64,000 nt of DNA from assembly GCA_963680875.1 (NCBI GenBank), contig OY804583.1:37011982-37075981 (forward strand). The letters run 5' to 3'. Shown here one piece after another: positions 51,413 through 60,552 of this stretch. Each line of letters begins with the position of its first letter. Within the stretch, counting starts at the first letter, position 1. The notes beneath the pieces are model-generated. The model was not told where the DNA came from. It saw only the letters and a list, made by a program, of their open reading frames with translations, and did not search any database. The DNA comes from Bathymodiolus brooksi (Eukaryota > Mollusca > Bivalvia > Mytilida > Modiolidae). The position numbers and the translations under genes were made by a program.

Positions 51413-51651
51413 ACCCCTCTGATATAATGTAAAGACGTTGGGTTTTTTTTCAATTCATTTTAAAAAGATCAAGATTAAATCATATTACTGTTAAATGTTA
51501 TTAATGTAAAAAGTTTGACTGGAAAAATATGAAGCCAATTTACATTAGGTAAACAATTATGAAATTGTGAAAAAAACCATTCTTATCACAATTGTATTGG
51601 CTATTGAGAAATTCTAAAAAGTATATTATTATTTTTTTAAGGATTTTAAAG
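51413..51651. other. AT-rich DNA before the kinesin exon
   Basis: Probable intron or intergenic sequence; nothing else recognised. Confidence 0.4.
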
Positions 51652-51792
51652 AAACACAACAGAACAATTTATAGAACATTGTCAGGATGGAGCTTTATCT
51701 ATAGAAGTTTGGGGTCACAAAAGTCAAGGTTTTAACCTCAGTGATAGAACTGTTGACAATGTGAATGTTAGGTCAAGGTCATTGTCAGAGAG
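51652..51792 (+). CDS. Kinesin central region, exon with [10 protein letters not shown]
   Basis: The frame reads [20 protein letters not shown], then [20 protein letters not shown] and RSLSER to a consensus donor GTATGT at 51793. It corresponds to the 'EFIE...GALAIEVYGH' segment of KIF13B. The strongest acceptor (TTTTTTTAAG, 51641) would begin DFKE but in another frame; the AG at 51650-51651 gives the right frame. A two-base AC gain near 51654-51657 could explain this. Confidence 0.75.
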
Positions 51793-54700
51793 GTATGTAT
51801 GTAGATCAGATTCAAAACAAAAATAATTGTGATGAATGGTTTGTTTGTTTGTTTGTTTGGAAAAGGATAAAAACAAATTCCGATTTCAATTATTTATGCA
51901 AAATGAAAAAATGTTGTGTGTTTAAATATTGTGTAAACTATGAACTTATGTAAAATACACCCCTCTTTTGACACAATAGAACTCTCATGCATTCTCAGTT
52001 TGATTCTAAAATTATGAGTTTTATAGGAGTTATTTCCCTTTGATGGGCAACATGTTGAGCAATGGGAAGGACAAATAATTTTAGAATGATTTTCATAACA
52101 TTTGTAGATATTTTACACCTTATAAAATATTATATGATAATTTTAGCAAATAGAAAATTCTAAAAGGTTTTTTTTGTGACAACATTAAAATTTTCATTCA
52201 ATTTTGCACAGAGTGGGACCTTTTGCCCACCTTAAAGGGAAATAAATCATATAAAAACTTGTAAAAATGTATAGTTGGAAATGTGTAAATGGTCTATATA
52301 TATGGTAATTAGAGATGGCACAGCATTAAGGTGTAAGAGCAAAGAGTGGTTGGTTTGTAATCAGGATAATGTGTCAGAATGGAGTGACATGTCTACTCTC
52401 TGATTGTTGTTTTAGTAAGCTAGCTTTAAGAAAATCCAACTAATCACGTTGGCCTAGTGCAAAGTGGACATCATCATCTCGTGGAAAATAACATGTTCTC
52501 GTCGTCATATAGATGACAAAATTGCTCACTAAGCGTCAAACATTTGCTCATTCACATAAAAGCTTATGATTTAAATTCTGTAGATTAATTATTTTCATCA
52601 GGGTGTACTTGATACAACATTATGTGATAATGTTTGTCAGTGACTTGCAACAGGTCTGGGGTTTTCTCCGGATAGTCTGGTTTCCTCCACCAATAAAACT
52701 GTCCGCCACGATATAACTGAAATATTGTTGAAAGTGATGTTAAACACCATAACCCTAACCCTTTTTATCGGTACTAGTTTTCCGTGGATTAATGGATAAA
52801 AAGAGGTACTTCGAGTGTACTACATTTCATGATTTTTGTAGTTATCTATGAAATTCACGAAAATTAGAATCCAACGAATATATAGGAATTCACAGAGATT
52901 CAAAGTTGACAGATTCTCATTTCATTAAATCTTTTATTGAGTGAATGAGTGAGTGATTGTTGTTTAATGCCAATTCAGTAATTTTTCAGCTATATCATGG
53001 CGAGAACAAGTTAATTTTCAATGAGATGATGATGAAGTCCGCTTTGTTCTAGACCAACACACTGATAAATTTAAAGTATTTGTTGAAATACAAGAACTAA
53101 ATAGATTTTCATTGAATTATTACTTTTCATTGTGGCAAGAGGTTATGAGAAAAATTGAAATGTTTGTTGAAATACAAGAACTAAATCATCAAGGAGACTA
53201 TGTTCCTGTAGAGATTCAGCCACGACCAGATGTTCCTTCAGCGGGCGTGTTTCAGTTGCAGCAGGTAAATATTTGTATGGCTTACGAAACCGCATTGGTT
53301 GTGTAATGGTTAGCGTACTCACCTCCAGCATGGTAGATTTGGTTGTGTAATGGTTAGCGTACTCACCTCCAGTATGGTAGATTTGGTTGTTTAATGGTTA
53401 GCGTACTCACCTCCAGTATGGTAGATTTGGTTGTGTAATGGTTAGCGTACTCACCTCCAGCATGGTAGATTTGGTTGTGTAATGGTTAGCGTACTCACCT
53501 CCAGTATGGTAGATTTGGTTGTGTAATGGTTAGCGTACTCAACTCCAGTATGGTAGATTTGGTTGTGTAATGGTTAGCGTACTCAACTCCAGTATGGTAG
53601 ATTTGGTTGTGTAATGGTTAGCGTACTCACCTCCAGTATGGTAGATTTGGTTGTGTAATGGTTAGCGTACTCAACTCCAGTATGGTAGATTTGGTTGTGT
53701 AATGGTTAGCGTACTCACCTCCAGTATGGTAGATTTGGTTGTGTAATGGTTAGCGTACTCACCTCCAGTATGGTAGATTTGGTTGTGTAATGGTTAGCGT
53801 ACTCACCTCCAGTATGGTAGATTTGGTTGTGTAATGGTTAACGTACTCACCTCCAGTATGGTAGATTTGGTTGTGTAATGGTTAGCGTACTCACCTCCAG
53901 TATGGTAGATTTGGTTGTGTAATGGTTAGCGTACTCACCTCCAGTATGGTAGATTTGGTTGTGTAATGGTTAGCGTACTCACCTCCAGTATGGTAGATTT
54001 GGTTGTTTAATGGTTAGCGTACTCACCTCCAGTATGGTAGATTTGGTTGTGTAATGGTTAGCGTATCCACCTCCAGTATGGTAGATTTGGTTGTTTAATG
54101 GTTAGCGTACTCACCTCCAGTATGGTAGATTTGGTTGTGTAATGGTTAGCGTACTCACCTCCAGTATGGTAGATTTGGGGTCATGTCATGTAACCTTTCA
54201 TTCATCATTGACTTAAGTTGTGAGTTTGAATCTCGCTCGTAGCAACGTGATAACATTTCTTAGTGACTTGCGAAACGCCTGTGCTTTTCTTTGGGTACTC
54301 TGGTTTCCTCAATCAATAAAACTGACCGCCATGATATAACTGAAATATTGTTGCAAGTGACGTTGAATACCATAAACCGTCCTCCAATCATATGCAAGAT
54401 AGTTAACTATATTGAACAATCGGAGAGAGAAAAAAACAGCTCTTGTCATGTAGTCAATTTATATACCTACGGATTTAGTAGGTCGGTTGCTGATTGATCG
54501 GTCAAAGATATGAACTCTGATATGTTACCATATGCTACTTTATTAGATGTTAGTGTATCGCACAAAAAAAAGATAAAACAAATATATAATGTAATTAGAG
54601 TGGCTTACACGTAGACGAGCCTTGTGAAATCAGAGACAAATCGTTTCTTCTTGGTGGATAAATCAATGTAAACATTTCGTCTTGTTTGTAAAGTGAAAAC

Positions 54701-55759
54701 AAATGCTTCTCTGAGAATGGTTGACATGATGACATGCACATCGTCTTTATACAGAAACCATGGTGGACATAAACTGGCTCTTTGAAAACGTTTTCAGATG
54801 AAAACTAAATGAAATAACCCAAAATATTAAATATATATTTATTCCGGCTTTTAAAAAGCAGAGATGAAAGTTTTCATCTGATCAGCAGATTTCCTCTTTT
54901 TTCTATGAAAATATTTTAAATGAAATTGTGTCAATCTTGGTCCAACCAACTAGAAAGGGAAGTTGTATGAGTGCTGTATAGGGGAAAATCCTATCTTTTT
55001 TCATTGGTGAGCCTTTTTATCTTTGAAAAAAACATGAATCCTTGGTTTCTAGCAAAGCTATCATTCTGTCAGGATTAGTAAAGGTATGGATTTTGACATG
55101 ATTTTAAACAATGTAGGATCTTTTATTTTCATTTTTCATTTATAGGACATTTTTTATTTAGTGAAAATATATTCAGGGTCGTCGTGGTAGTGCTTGTTTG
55201 GTAGTTGGATTTACAACTACCTATGCATTCAGTGCCTATCGCCACTAAAGTTGTGAGTTTGAATCCCGCTCAAGGCGAGGTATACTCAATGCAACATTAT
55301 GTGATAAAGTTTGTCAGTGACTTGCGACAGGTCTGTGGTATTCTCGGGCACTTTGGTTTCCTCCACCAATAAAACTGACCTCCACGATAAATCTGAAATA
55401 TTGTTGAAAGTAGTGTTAAACACCATAACCCTTAATTTTATTGAAAATGTATTGTATTGATATTGAGATCTGATGTATGAAAAAAAAACTAATTTGTACG
55501 TCTCTTTTTCAGGGTCACACGAGAAGAATCGGTGTAAAAGTGAAACCGAGTAAGAATTCTGGGACGTTACCCTTAATATGTGAATCTATATCTTCTATAT
55601 CTGTGGGATGTATCTGTTCTCGGAACAAAATGACGCAGAAAGGACTCGATAGTTACCAGGAAGAAGATTTGATATTATTAAGAGATCGGTGGTCTGAAGC
55701 ATTGGCAAGACGAAAAGAATATCTAAAGGAACAAATACAGAAACTTATAAATAAGCAAG
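51652..55759 (+). CDS. KIF13-like: KIF13-type kinesin-3, internal exons (partial, possibly pseudogene)
   Basis: Three exons (51652-51792, about 53121-53264, 55513-55759) encode in order the central conserved region that follows the motor, FHA and coiled-coil parts in KIF13 proteins, apparently the DUF3694-type segment. They keep colinear similarity with the family: a [10 protein letters not shown] motif, then [17 protein letters not shown] and [11 protein letters not shown], then [20 protein letters not shown] and [14 protein letters not shown]. They lie downstream of the CAP-Gly end of a KIF13 gene on the same strand, and no motor or FHA exon was seen between 37028 and 51651. Exon 1 has a possible frame break near its start and exon 2 lacks an obvious AG acceptor. 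It could be a second gene copy that continues beyond the window, a partial duplication, or part of the first gene placed out of order. Confidence 0.72.
52310..52560 (+). mobile_element. tRNA-headed SINE lacking its head
   Basis: Starts at GGCACAGCATTAAGGTGTAA and follows the standard body through GTTGGCCTAGTGCAAAGTGG and TTCTCGTCGTCATATAG. The promoter-like head is missing. It lies in an intron of the internal kinesin exons. Confidence 0.75.
52600..52763 (+). mobile_element. Meta-domain-like SINE, 3' two thirds
   Basis: CAGGGTGTACTTGATACAAC, GACTTGCAACAGGTCT, TTTCCTCCACCAATAAAACT and ACGATATAACTGAAATATTG to TTAAACACCATAACCC. It shows the conserved body and tail clearly. Confidence 0.85.
52943..53062 (-). 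mobile_element. tRNA-headed SINE, reversed 3' part
   Basis: On plus it starts GAGTGAATGAGTGAGTGATT, the CACT tail in reverse, followed by AGCTATATCATGGCGAGAAC and CGCTTTGTTCTAGACCAACA. It ends just upstream of the kinesin exon at 53121. Confidence 0.82.
53079..53186. repeat. 24-bp direct repeat at a kinesin exon
   Basis: TTTGTTGAAATACAAGAACT plus AAAT occurs at 53079-53102 and again at 53163-53186, inside the exon. The upstream copy can be read as FVEIQELN in the same frame (84 bp apart), so part of the exon has been copied 5' of itself. Confidence 0.85.
53121..53264 (+). CDS. Kinesin central region, exon with VEIQELN
   Basis: The frame reads [20 protein letters not shown], then [20 protein letters not shown] and QLQQ, ending in phase 0 at a GTAAAT donor. 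It matches the 'RKLEFWVQILE...GEYCPVEV...VPTGGIFQLRQ' region of KIF13B. No AG immediately precedes the expected start; the sequence there is TTTTCATTGTGG, so the 5' boundary is uncertain. A 24-bp piece of the exon is repeated 84 bp upstream. Confidence 0.75.
53286..54175. repeat. 45-bp minisatellite, about 20 copies, made of SINE A-box sequence
   Basis: The unit TTTGGTTGTGTAATGGTTAG plus CGTACTCACCTCCAGTATGG and TAGAT repeats with very few changes (CAACTCC, TTTAATGG and GCATGG variants). GTGTAATGGTTAGCGT...TACCTC matches the A-box-like head of the tRNA-headed SINE at 28357, so a piece of a SINE promoter has been amplified. It lies in the intron between kinesin exons 53121 and 55513. Confidence 0.94.
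54180..54385 (+). mobile_element. Meta-domain-like SINE, degraded
   Basis: AAGTTGTGAGTTTGAATCTC, GTGACTTGCGAAACGCCTGT, CTGGTTTCCTCAATCAATAA and CATGATATAACTGAAATATT are recognisable; the head is damaged. The copy follows the 45-bp array immediately. Confidence 0.75.
54386..55174. other. Intronic DNA, no feature recognised
   Basis: AT-rich; nothing coding was found between the SINE copies. Confidence 0.4.
55179..55435 (+). mobile_element. Meta-domain-like SINE, full-length reference copy
   Basis: Complete order is visible: head GGTCGTCGTGGTAGTGCTTG and TTGGTAGTTGGATTTACAAC, B-box-like GAGTTTGAATCCCGC, middle AACATTATGTGATAAAGTTT and GACTTGCGACAGGTCTGTGG, then TTTCCTCCACCAATAAAACT, CTGAAATATTGTTGAAAGTA and GTTAAACACCATAACCC. 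The body resembles the Meta-domain SINEs described from molluscs; that family name is from memory. Confidence 0.85.
55513..55759 (+). CDS. Kinesin central region, exon with SGTLPL and coiled-coil start
   Basis: A strong CTCTTTTTCAG acceptor opens [20 protein letters not shown] in phase 0, matching the end of the previous exon. The exon goes on through [13 protein letters not shown] and [20 protein letters not shown] to [11 protein letters not shown], ending one base into a codon at GTCAGT. The last third is helical and charged, like the KIF13 segment after the SGTLPL motif. Confidence 0.85.
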
Positions 55760-56119
55760 GTCAGTTGTTACAGGGTGTAAAAATATTTTTTGTTTAAACC
55801 ATACCTGACATCCAAGATGGCTGACAAGGTATCTGATTGGTTCAATATTTGAAATATAATGAAAACTGCTGGATAGAATGAAACAATATTTTGTCCAAAT
55901 AGTCTCGGTGTGTTCCCCTTCCAAAGTCATGTTTGATAATCCAGTCAAATTATCAAATTGGTTACCATGGCTGATGATGTAAATTACCAGGATGTTTTGA
56001 GAGAAAAAAACTCCAAAATAAAAAAAGTTCTAGCTATTCACTCAACAAAATTAAACTAAATTTGAGTACAAAAATATCTTTTTGATAATTATATCTGTCC
56101 ACCTTGTTGTCTGTTCAGA
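55760..56119. other. Intronic DNA, no feature recognised
   Basis: AT-rich sequence following the last visible kinesin exon. The next kinesin exon was not found before 64000. Confidence 0.4.
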
Positions 56120-56245
56120 AATGGCTGGGGGCCGTCGTGGACATGATTATATGGTACTTAGATTTACAACAACCTATAATGTAATCGGTGTCTATCACCA
56201 CTAACATTGTGAGTTTGAATCCCACTAAGACGAGGTGTACTCTAT
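56120..56245 (+). mobile_element. Meta-domain-like SINE, left half, interrupted by the MULE
   Basis: GGGCCGTCGTGGACATGATT through TGTGAGTTTGAATCCCACTA and GACGAGGTGTACTCTAT follow the normal SINE order. The other half resumes at 62408, with the transposon in between. Confidence 0.85.
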
Positions 56246-56440
56246 TCGCTTTCCAGTCAAATTGGCCCCAAGTCAAATCGGCTCCAGTCAAATCGGCCCA
56301 AGTCAAATCGACCCCAATTCAAATCGGCCTCAAGTCAAATCGGCCCCAAGTCAAATCGGCCCCAATTCAAATCGGCCTCAAGTCAAATCGGCCCCAAGTC
56401 AAATCGGCCTAAAAATGAAAGTCATATCGGCCCAAAAAAA
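56246..56440. repeat. Left end of MULE: 16-17 bp subterminal repeats
   Basis: CCAGTCAAATTGGCCCC starts the series, followed by AAGTCAAATCGGCCCCAATT-type units with CTCC, GACC and CCTC variants, and a last AGTCATATCGGCCC. Short open frames across it (64-77 codons) are by-products. Confidence 0.92.
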
Positions 56441-56819
56441 TAAAAATAAAAAAAGAATAAATAAATAAAAATTATATATTAATATAAATTAATATTTTAG
56501 TTAAAAGATGTAAAATTTAAATCTTATAGGTGGGCGGATTCTTTTGTAAGAATCAAAGAAATTAATTAATGATTAATTTATGGCATAATTAAGTGATTAG
56601 CAATTTACATAAAACGTGATTGGCGGCAATTATATAATGATCATTATGTTGATTAGGAACATTCTTTGATGATGTTTTCTATTGTCTATAAATTGGCCTT
56701 TTAATAAAAAGAGGGCATCTAAATAACCAAGCCAAGAAAAACAACTCGAATTGAGAAATTCTTTAGTTTATAAAAGAGAGTCAACTTCAATCGTTATCAT
56801 TGTTTTTGAATACTTCATT

Positions 56820-57029
56820 ATGTCTTTTCCTTGTGTAATATGTCATAATGATGTTAGACCAAGACAGCATGCCTTAGAATGTGACTCCTGTCAAAGCTGG
56901 CAACATCGGACTTGTGGATCTGGTGTCACAGTACTAGAATACAGGAACTGGACAGATGACCAGGAATACATATGTTCCGTATGTAGAGATGCTGAACCAG
57001 AACCAACAGAAGGATCAGTTGATATTGAG
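56820..57029 (+). CDS. PHD finger exon (first exon of the MULE gene)
   Basis: The ATG at 56820 opens MSFPCVICHNDVRPRQHALE. All eight zinc ligands are in place: C5, C8, C21, C24, H29, C32, C52 and C55, with Trp27 in CDSCQSWQHRTC, where PHD fingers have an aromatic residue before the His. The exon ends EGSVDIE on a codon boundary at a GTACGT donor. PHD fingers read histone H3 tails; in transposons the domain may help target chromatin, which is inference. Confidence 0.88.
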
Positions 57030-57084
57030 GTACGTCACATTTATGAATGTATATACGAAAATATTTCATATCGTTTTAATCTTA

Positions 57085-57777
57085 TTTTTTAATGGTTTAC
57101 CGTATACGCCACTCTCAACAATATTTCGGTTATAATAGAAAACCAACAACCAAGTAATTGACCAACTTTATCAGAGAGGAATATTTAAATAAGCTGTACA
57201 TAAGAAAACCAACAACCAAGTAATTGACAAACTTTATCAGAGAGGAATATTTAAATAAGCTGTACATAAGAAATCCAACAACCAAGTAATTGACAAACAT
57301 TATCAGAGAGGAATATTTAAATAAGCTGTACATAAGAAAACCAACAACCAGGTAATTGACAAACATTATCAGAGAGGAATATTTAAATAAGCTGTACATA
57401 AGAAAACCAACAACCAAGTAATTGACAAACATTGTCAGAGAGGAATATTTAAATAAGCTGTACATAAGAAAACCAACAACCAAGTAATTGACAAACATTA
57501 TCAGAGAGGAATATTTAAATAAGCTGTACATAAGAAAACCAACAACCAGGTAATTGACAAACATTATCAGAGAGGAATATTTAAAAAAGCTGTACATAAG
57601 AAAACCAACAACCAAGTAATTGACCAACTTTATCAGAGAGGAATATTTAAATAAGCTGTACATAAGAAAACCAACAACCAAGTAATTGACAAACATTATC
57701 AGAGAGGAATATTTAAATAAGCTGTACATAAGAAAACCAACAACCAGGTAATTGACAAACTTTATTAAGCTGTACAT
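57085..57777 (-). repeat. 66-bp minisatellite, about 9.5 copies, in MULE intron 1, SINE-derived
   Basis: The unit AAGAAAACCAACAACCAAGT, then AATTGACAAACTTTATCAGA and TTTAAATAAGCTGTACAT repeats with few changes. Before the first unit, CTCAACAATATTTCGGTTAT is the reversed Meta-like SINE tail, and AAAACC...TTGACAAACTTTATCA resembles the reversed SINE middle. Since 66 is a multiple of three, a 215-codon minus frame of a hydrophobic 22-residue repeat results; it is not a gene. Confidence 0.88.
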
Positions 57778-57837
57778 TTATTTTGTATAATAGGTAATTG
57801 TATGCATACAGAACTATATTCATTCAATGTTTTTCAG

Positions 57838-57995
57838 GACACTGAAACAGTATCCGATAATGATGTGTCCATGGTTGACACTATTGAAGATTCCATTCCT
57901 TCATTAGATGGTACATTCATCATTGAACAGCAATACAACTACCATTCCTTCAATGTGTCAGTAGAGTTTGAAGAAGAAGAGGAAATTGTTGAAAG
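57838..57995 (+). CDS. Acidic linker exon of the MULE gene
   Basis: A TTTTTCAG acceptor starts DTETVSDNDVSMVDTIEDSI in phase 0, continuing to VEFEEEEEIVE and a GTATGT donor two bases into a codon. No recognised domain; strongly acidic. Confidence 0.75.
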
Positions 57996-58320
57996 GTATG
58001 TTCATATTTTTGTAACAAATGAATTTTAATTTTGGTATTTAACCTTAATTTAGATTTTATTGCATGAGTATCATATAATATTTTAAATTCATACGTTTCA
58101 AAAAGATTGTTTATTTAAATTATTATAAAATTTTATATTTTCATCTTTTTTATTTACAGATTTTTGTGTAATTTTACCAGATTTTTTATTTTATATATAA
58201 ATTTCAACAATATTTTAGCTATATCATGGCGAACACTAAATTTAAAAAGTGCTCATAACTTAGAATTTGCTATACACAAAAGGGTTTTATATGCAATAAA
58301 GATTATTTAAATTGTTTCAG

Positions 58321-58433
58321 TGACATCGAGGATCCAGACCCTTCTGACTCCCTAATAGAAGACCAACCAGTCAAATTTGATATAGTGGAAGATGGTACCA
58401 ACAGAAGGGCAAAGAAGTTAGTTAGTAGTGAAG
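58321..58433 (+). CDS. Linker exon of the MULE gene before FLYWCH
   Basis: Follows ATTGTTTCAG and completes the split Ser codon, reading SDIEDPDPSDSLIEDQPVKF, DIVEDGTNRRAKKLVSSE, then GTATGT after one base. The basic RRAKKLV end leads to the zinc domain. Confidence 0.75.
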
Positions 58434-58723
58434 GTATGTATAAATTGTTGACTATTTCAACAGTAACTAAGTTATATTTAAGAAAATAATGTAAGAATAG
58501 TTTGAAGATCAAATATGTAAATCGAAGGACAGACAACACAATGGCCAAAACATTAATCTACAAAACATACACATAAAACTAAAGATCTTGAAAAGATATA
58601 AAAGCACTTGAAATAACTTGTATTGATTAATTAATTGATTGATTGCTAAACATCCAGCTAACAGTACGACACATAATTATATTAGATAATAAAAATAAAA
58701 AAAAATTAATATTTTTTTTTCAG

Positions 58724-58916
58724 ATTATTTATATTCTATTCTTTTCTTCAGAAAGCAGGTGTTCGTACAACAAACTGGAGATGTTGCATCAGAAATAAAA
58801 GTGTATGGTGTAAAGCGACAGTTATACAGAAGGGTAACCAGTTTGTTGCAGGACCAAACCCGCATGTCCATTCCAGCGACCCTGGTTTGATCAAGAAGAC
58901 ACAGATAAAAGCCCAG
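58724..58916 (+). CDS. FLYWCH-like zinc domain exon (phase-broken)
   Basis: After a T-rich CAG acceptor the first part in the expected phase reads DYLYSILFFRK. The recognisable domain, GVRTTNWRCCIRNKSVWCKA, TVIQKGNQFVAGPNPHVHSS and DPGLIKKTQIKAQ, lies in another frame. Cys residues of WRCC and WCKA and the HVH pair provide CCHH-type ligands typical of FLYWCH-like DNA-binding domains of MULEs. Either a one-base indel near 58750-58760 or use of the inner CAG at 58750 with a changed upstream phase explains it. Ends in phase 0. Confidence 0.75.
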
Positions 58917-58925
58917 GTATTAAAG

Positions 58926-58950
58926 CATATAATAATAATAATAATAATTT
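58926..58950. repeat. (AAT)n microsatellite
   Basis: About seven ATA/AAT units in the MULE gene intron following the FLYWCH exon. Confidence 0.85.
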
Positions 58951-59222
58951 TATTGATTTAAAGTCCAAACATTGAACAATCATCAAAGACAAAACAGAAC
59001 TATGCTAAATACATACAATACATGTACAAAGAATATGTTATAACAGCTGAGGAGTGTATGAATTATCTCATAGTTAACAATTTTTAATTTAATATTTTAC
59101 ATGGTTTTATTGTACAGTACTATTGAAACAAAAGAAGTGGATATAACATGTTTCTTTTAACACATTCTCTATTAGCCGTGATATTATGTTTATGTTTTTA
59201 ACAGCATTATTGTTTATTTTAG

Positions 59223-59402
59223 GCTATACGAGAGGCATCAGTAAATGTATACAAGTCAGCTGGTGACATTGTCCAAGAAGCCATTGACGAGGTGATTGTC
59301 GACAAAGACTTCAACCTACCCAACCCAACTTATGTTGAGAGGTCCGTGAACAGATTTCGCCAGACACTACGACCTGTGGAACCTACTGATTTGTCTTTTG
59401 AG
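59223..59402 (+). CDS. MULE gene exon between FLYWCH and transposase
   Basis: 180 bp, phase 0 at both ends, reading AIREASVNVYKSAGDIVQEA, then DKDFNLPNPTYVERSVNRFR and EPTDLSFE. The helical RxxFR-type segment normally leads into the MULE catalytic core, but the next recognisable exon starts beyond the first catalytic Asp motifs. Confidence 0.78.
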
Positions 59403-59454
59403 GTATTTATTGTGTAAATTAATTTGTTATACGAACGTTTTCAGTTTTATCGTG

Positions 59455-59790
59455 GTAAATTGAGATAAACAACATTCATTAAAGCAAATATGTTTATTGA
59501 ATAACTATACACTATGACAGATGCATATCATTATAATAATGAATGAATTTGAAATAAACAACGTTCATTGTTTGAAAGAGGAAACACAAAATATAAAGCA
59601 AATATGTTTATTGAATAACTATACACTATGATACATGCATATCATTATAATAATGAATGAATTTGAAATAAACAACGTTCATTGTTTGAAAGAGGAAACA
59701 CACAATATAAAGCAAATATGTTTATTGAATAACAATACACTATGATACATGCATATCATTATAATAATTAAATATAAAGCAAATATTTTT
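59455..59790. repeat. Tandem repeat of about 100-122 bp, 2.7 copies
   Basis: GCAAATATGTTTATTGAATA, CATGCATATCATTATAATAA and AACAACGTTCATTGTTTGAA recur in order. It occupies the place where the catalytic-core exon of the transposase would be expected. A further (TTTATCACCTCAGAAMATTC)-type repeat of about 31 bp, three copies, follows at 59940-60040. Confidence 0.85.
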
Positions 59791-60210
59791 TTTTTTTTTT
59801 ATTATTAGATAGATACTGTAGAAATAAAAAAAATGTGAATGAAAATACAAAACATTTTGTTACAATTATATTGATATTCAACTTATACAAGTTATATAAG
59901 ATTTTTTTTTTTTTTTTTTATAAATATAATACAATCACAGAATATTCAACTATATCATTTCTTTATCACCTCAGAAAATTCAGATATGTCGTTCCTTTAT
60001 CACCTCAGAACATTCAGATATGTCGTTCCATTATCACCACAAAACAGTCGGTTATATCATAAAAGAATTGTTACAGGAAGAAACAACCAACATCAACTAA
60101 ATTTATATTCTTTAATAAAATAACCATACAATTACAAATTAAAAAGCTCTCTAATTTATGTAACAGAATGTATATATGAACATTTTTTATTTATTTTTTT
60201 ATTTTCACAG

Positions 60211-60552
60211 GTGCATGGGCTGCTATCAAGGCAGTGTTCCCAGATGCAGATATAAAGGGCTGCGCATTTCACTGGGGATAAGCAGGCATGCGAAAGGTAG
60301 CCAACCTTGGGCTAAAGACGTCCTACAATGAAAAGAAGGGTGTTCACTTCTTCGTGCGAAAACTCCTGGCGTTGCCATATTTACCAGCTGATCACATCAG
60401 ACCAGCATTCAACAACATCAGCCAAACCACATCCATTCAACTACAGCTGCTAATCAACTATTTGACCAACACCTGGCTCAACAACACAACATGGAGTGTC
60501 CAGCAGTGGTCTGTGTTCCGTCAGACCGTTCGGACCAATAATGATGTCGAAG
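60211..60552 (+). pseudogene. MULE transposase exon with TAA
   Basis: Two bases into the exon the frame reads AWAAIKAVFPDADIKGCAFH and WG, TAA at 60279-60281, then AGMRKVANLGLKTSYNEKKG, VHFFVRKLLALPYLPADHI and SVFRQTVRTNNDVE. MULE families have a polar residue, commonly Gln, at the stop position (FHW-x-QA), so TAA probably derives from CAA. The C/H pair of GCAFHW is the MULE CxxH motif. Ends one base into a codon at GTAATT. Confidence 0.82.

Noticed and set aside
57130..57777. 215-codon minus frame with hydrophobic 22-residue repeats, resembling a membrane protein
   Set aside because: It is the translation of the 66-bp minisatellite inside a transposon intron, on the strand opposite to the gene.
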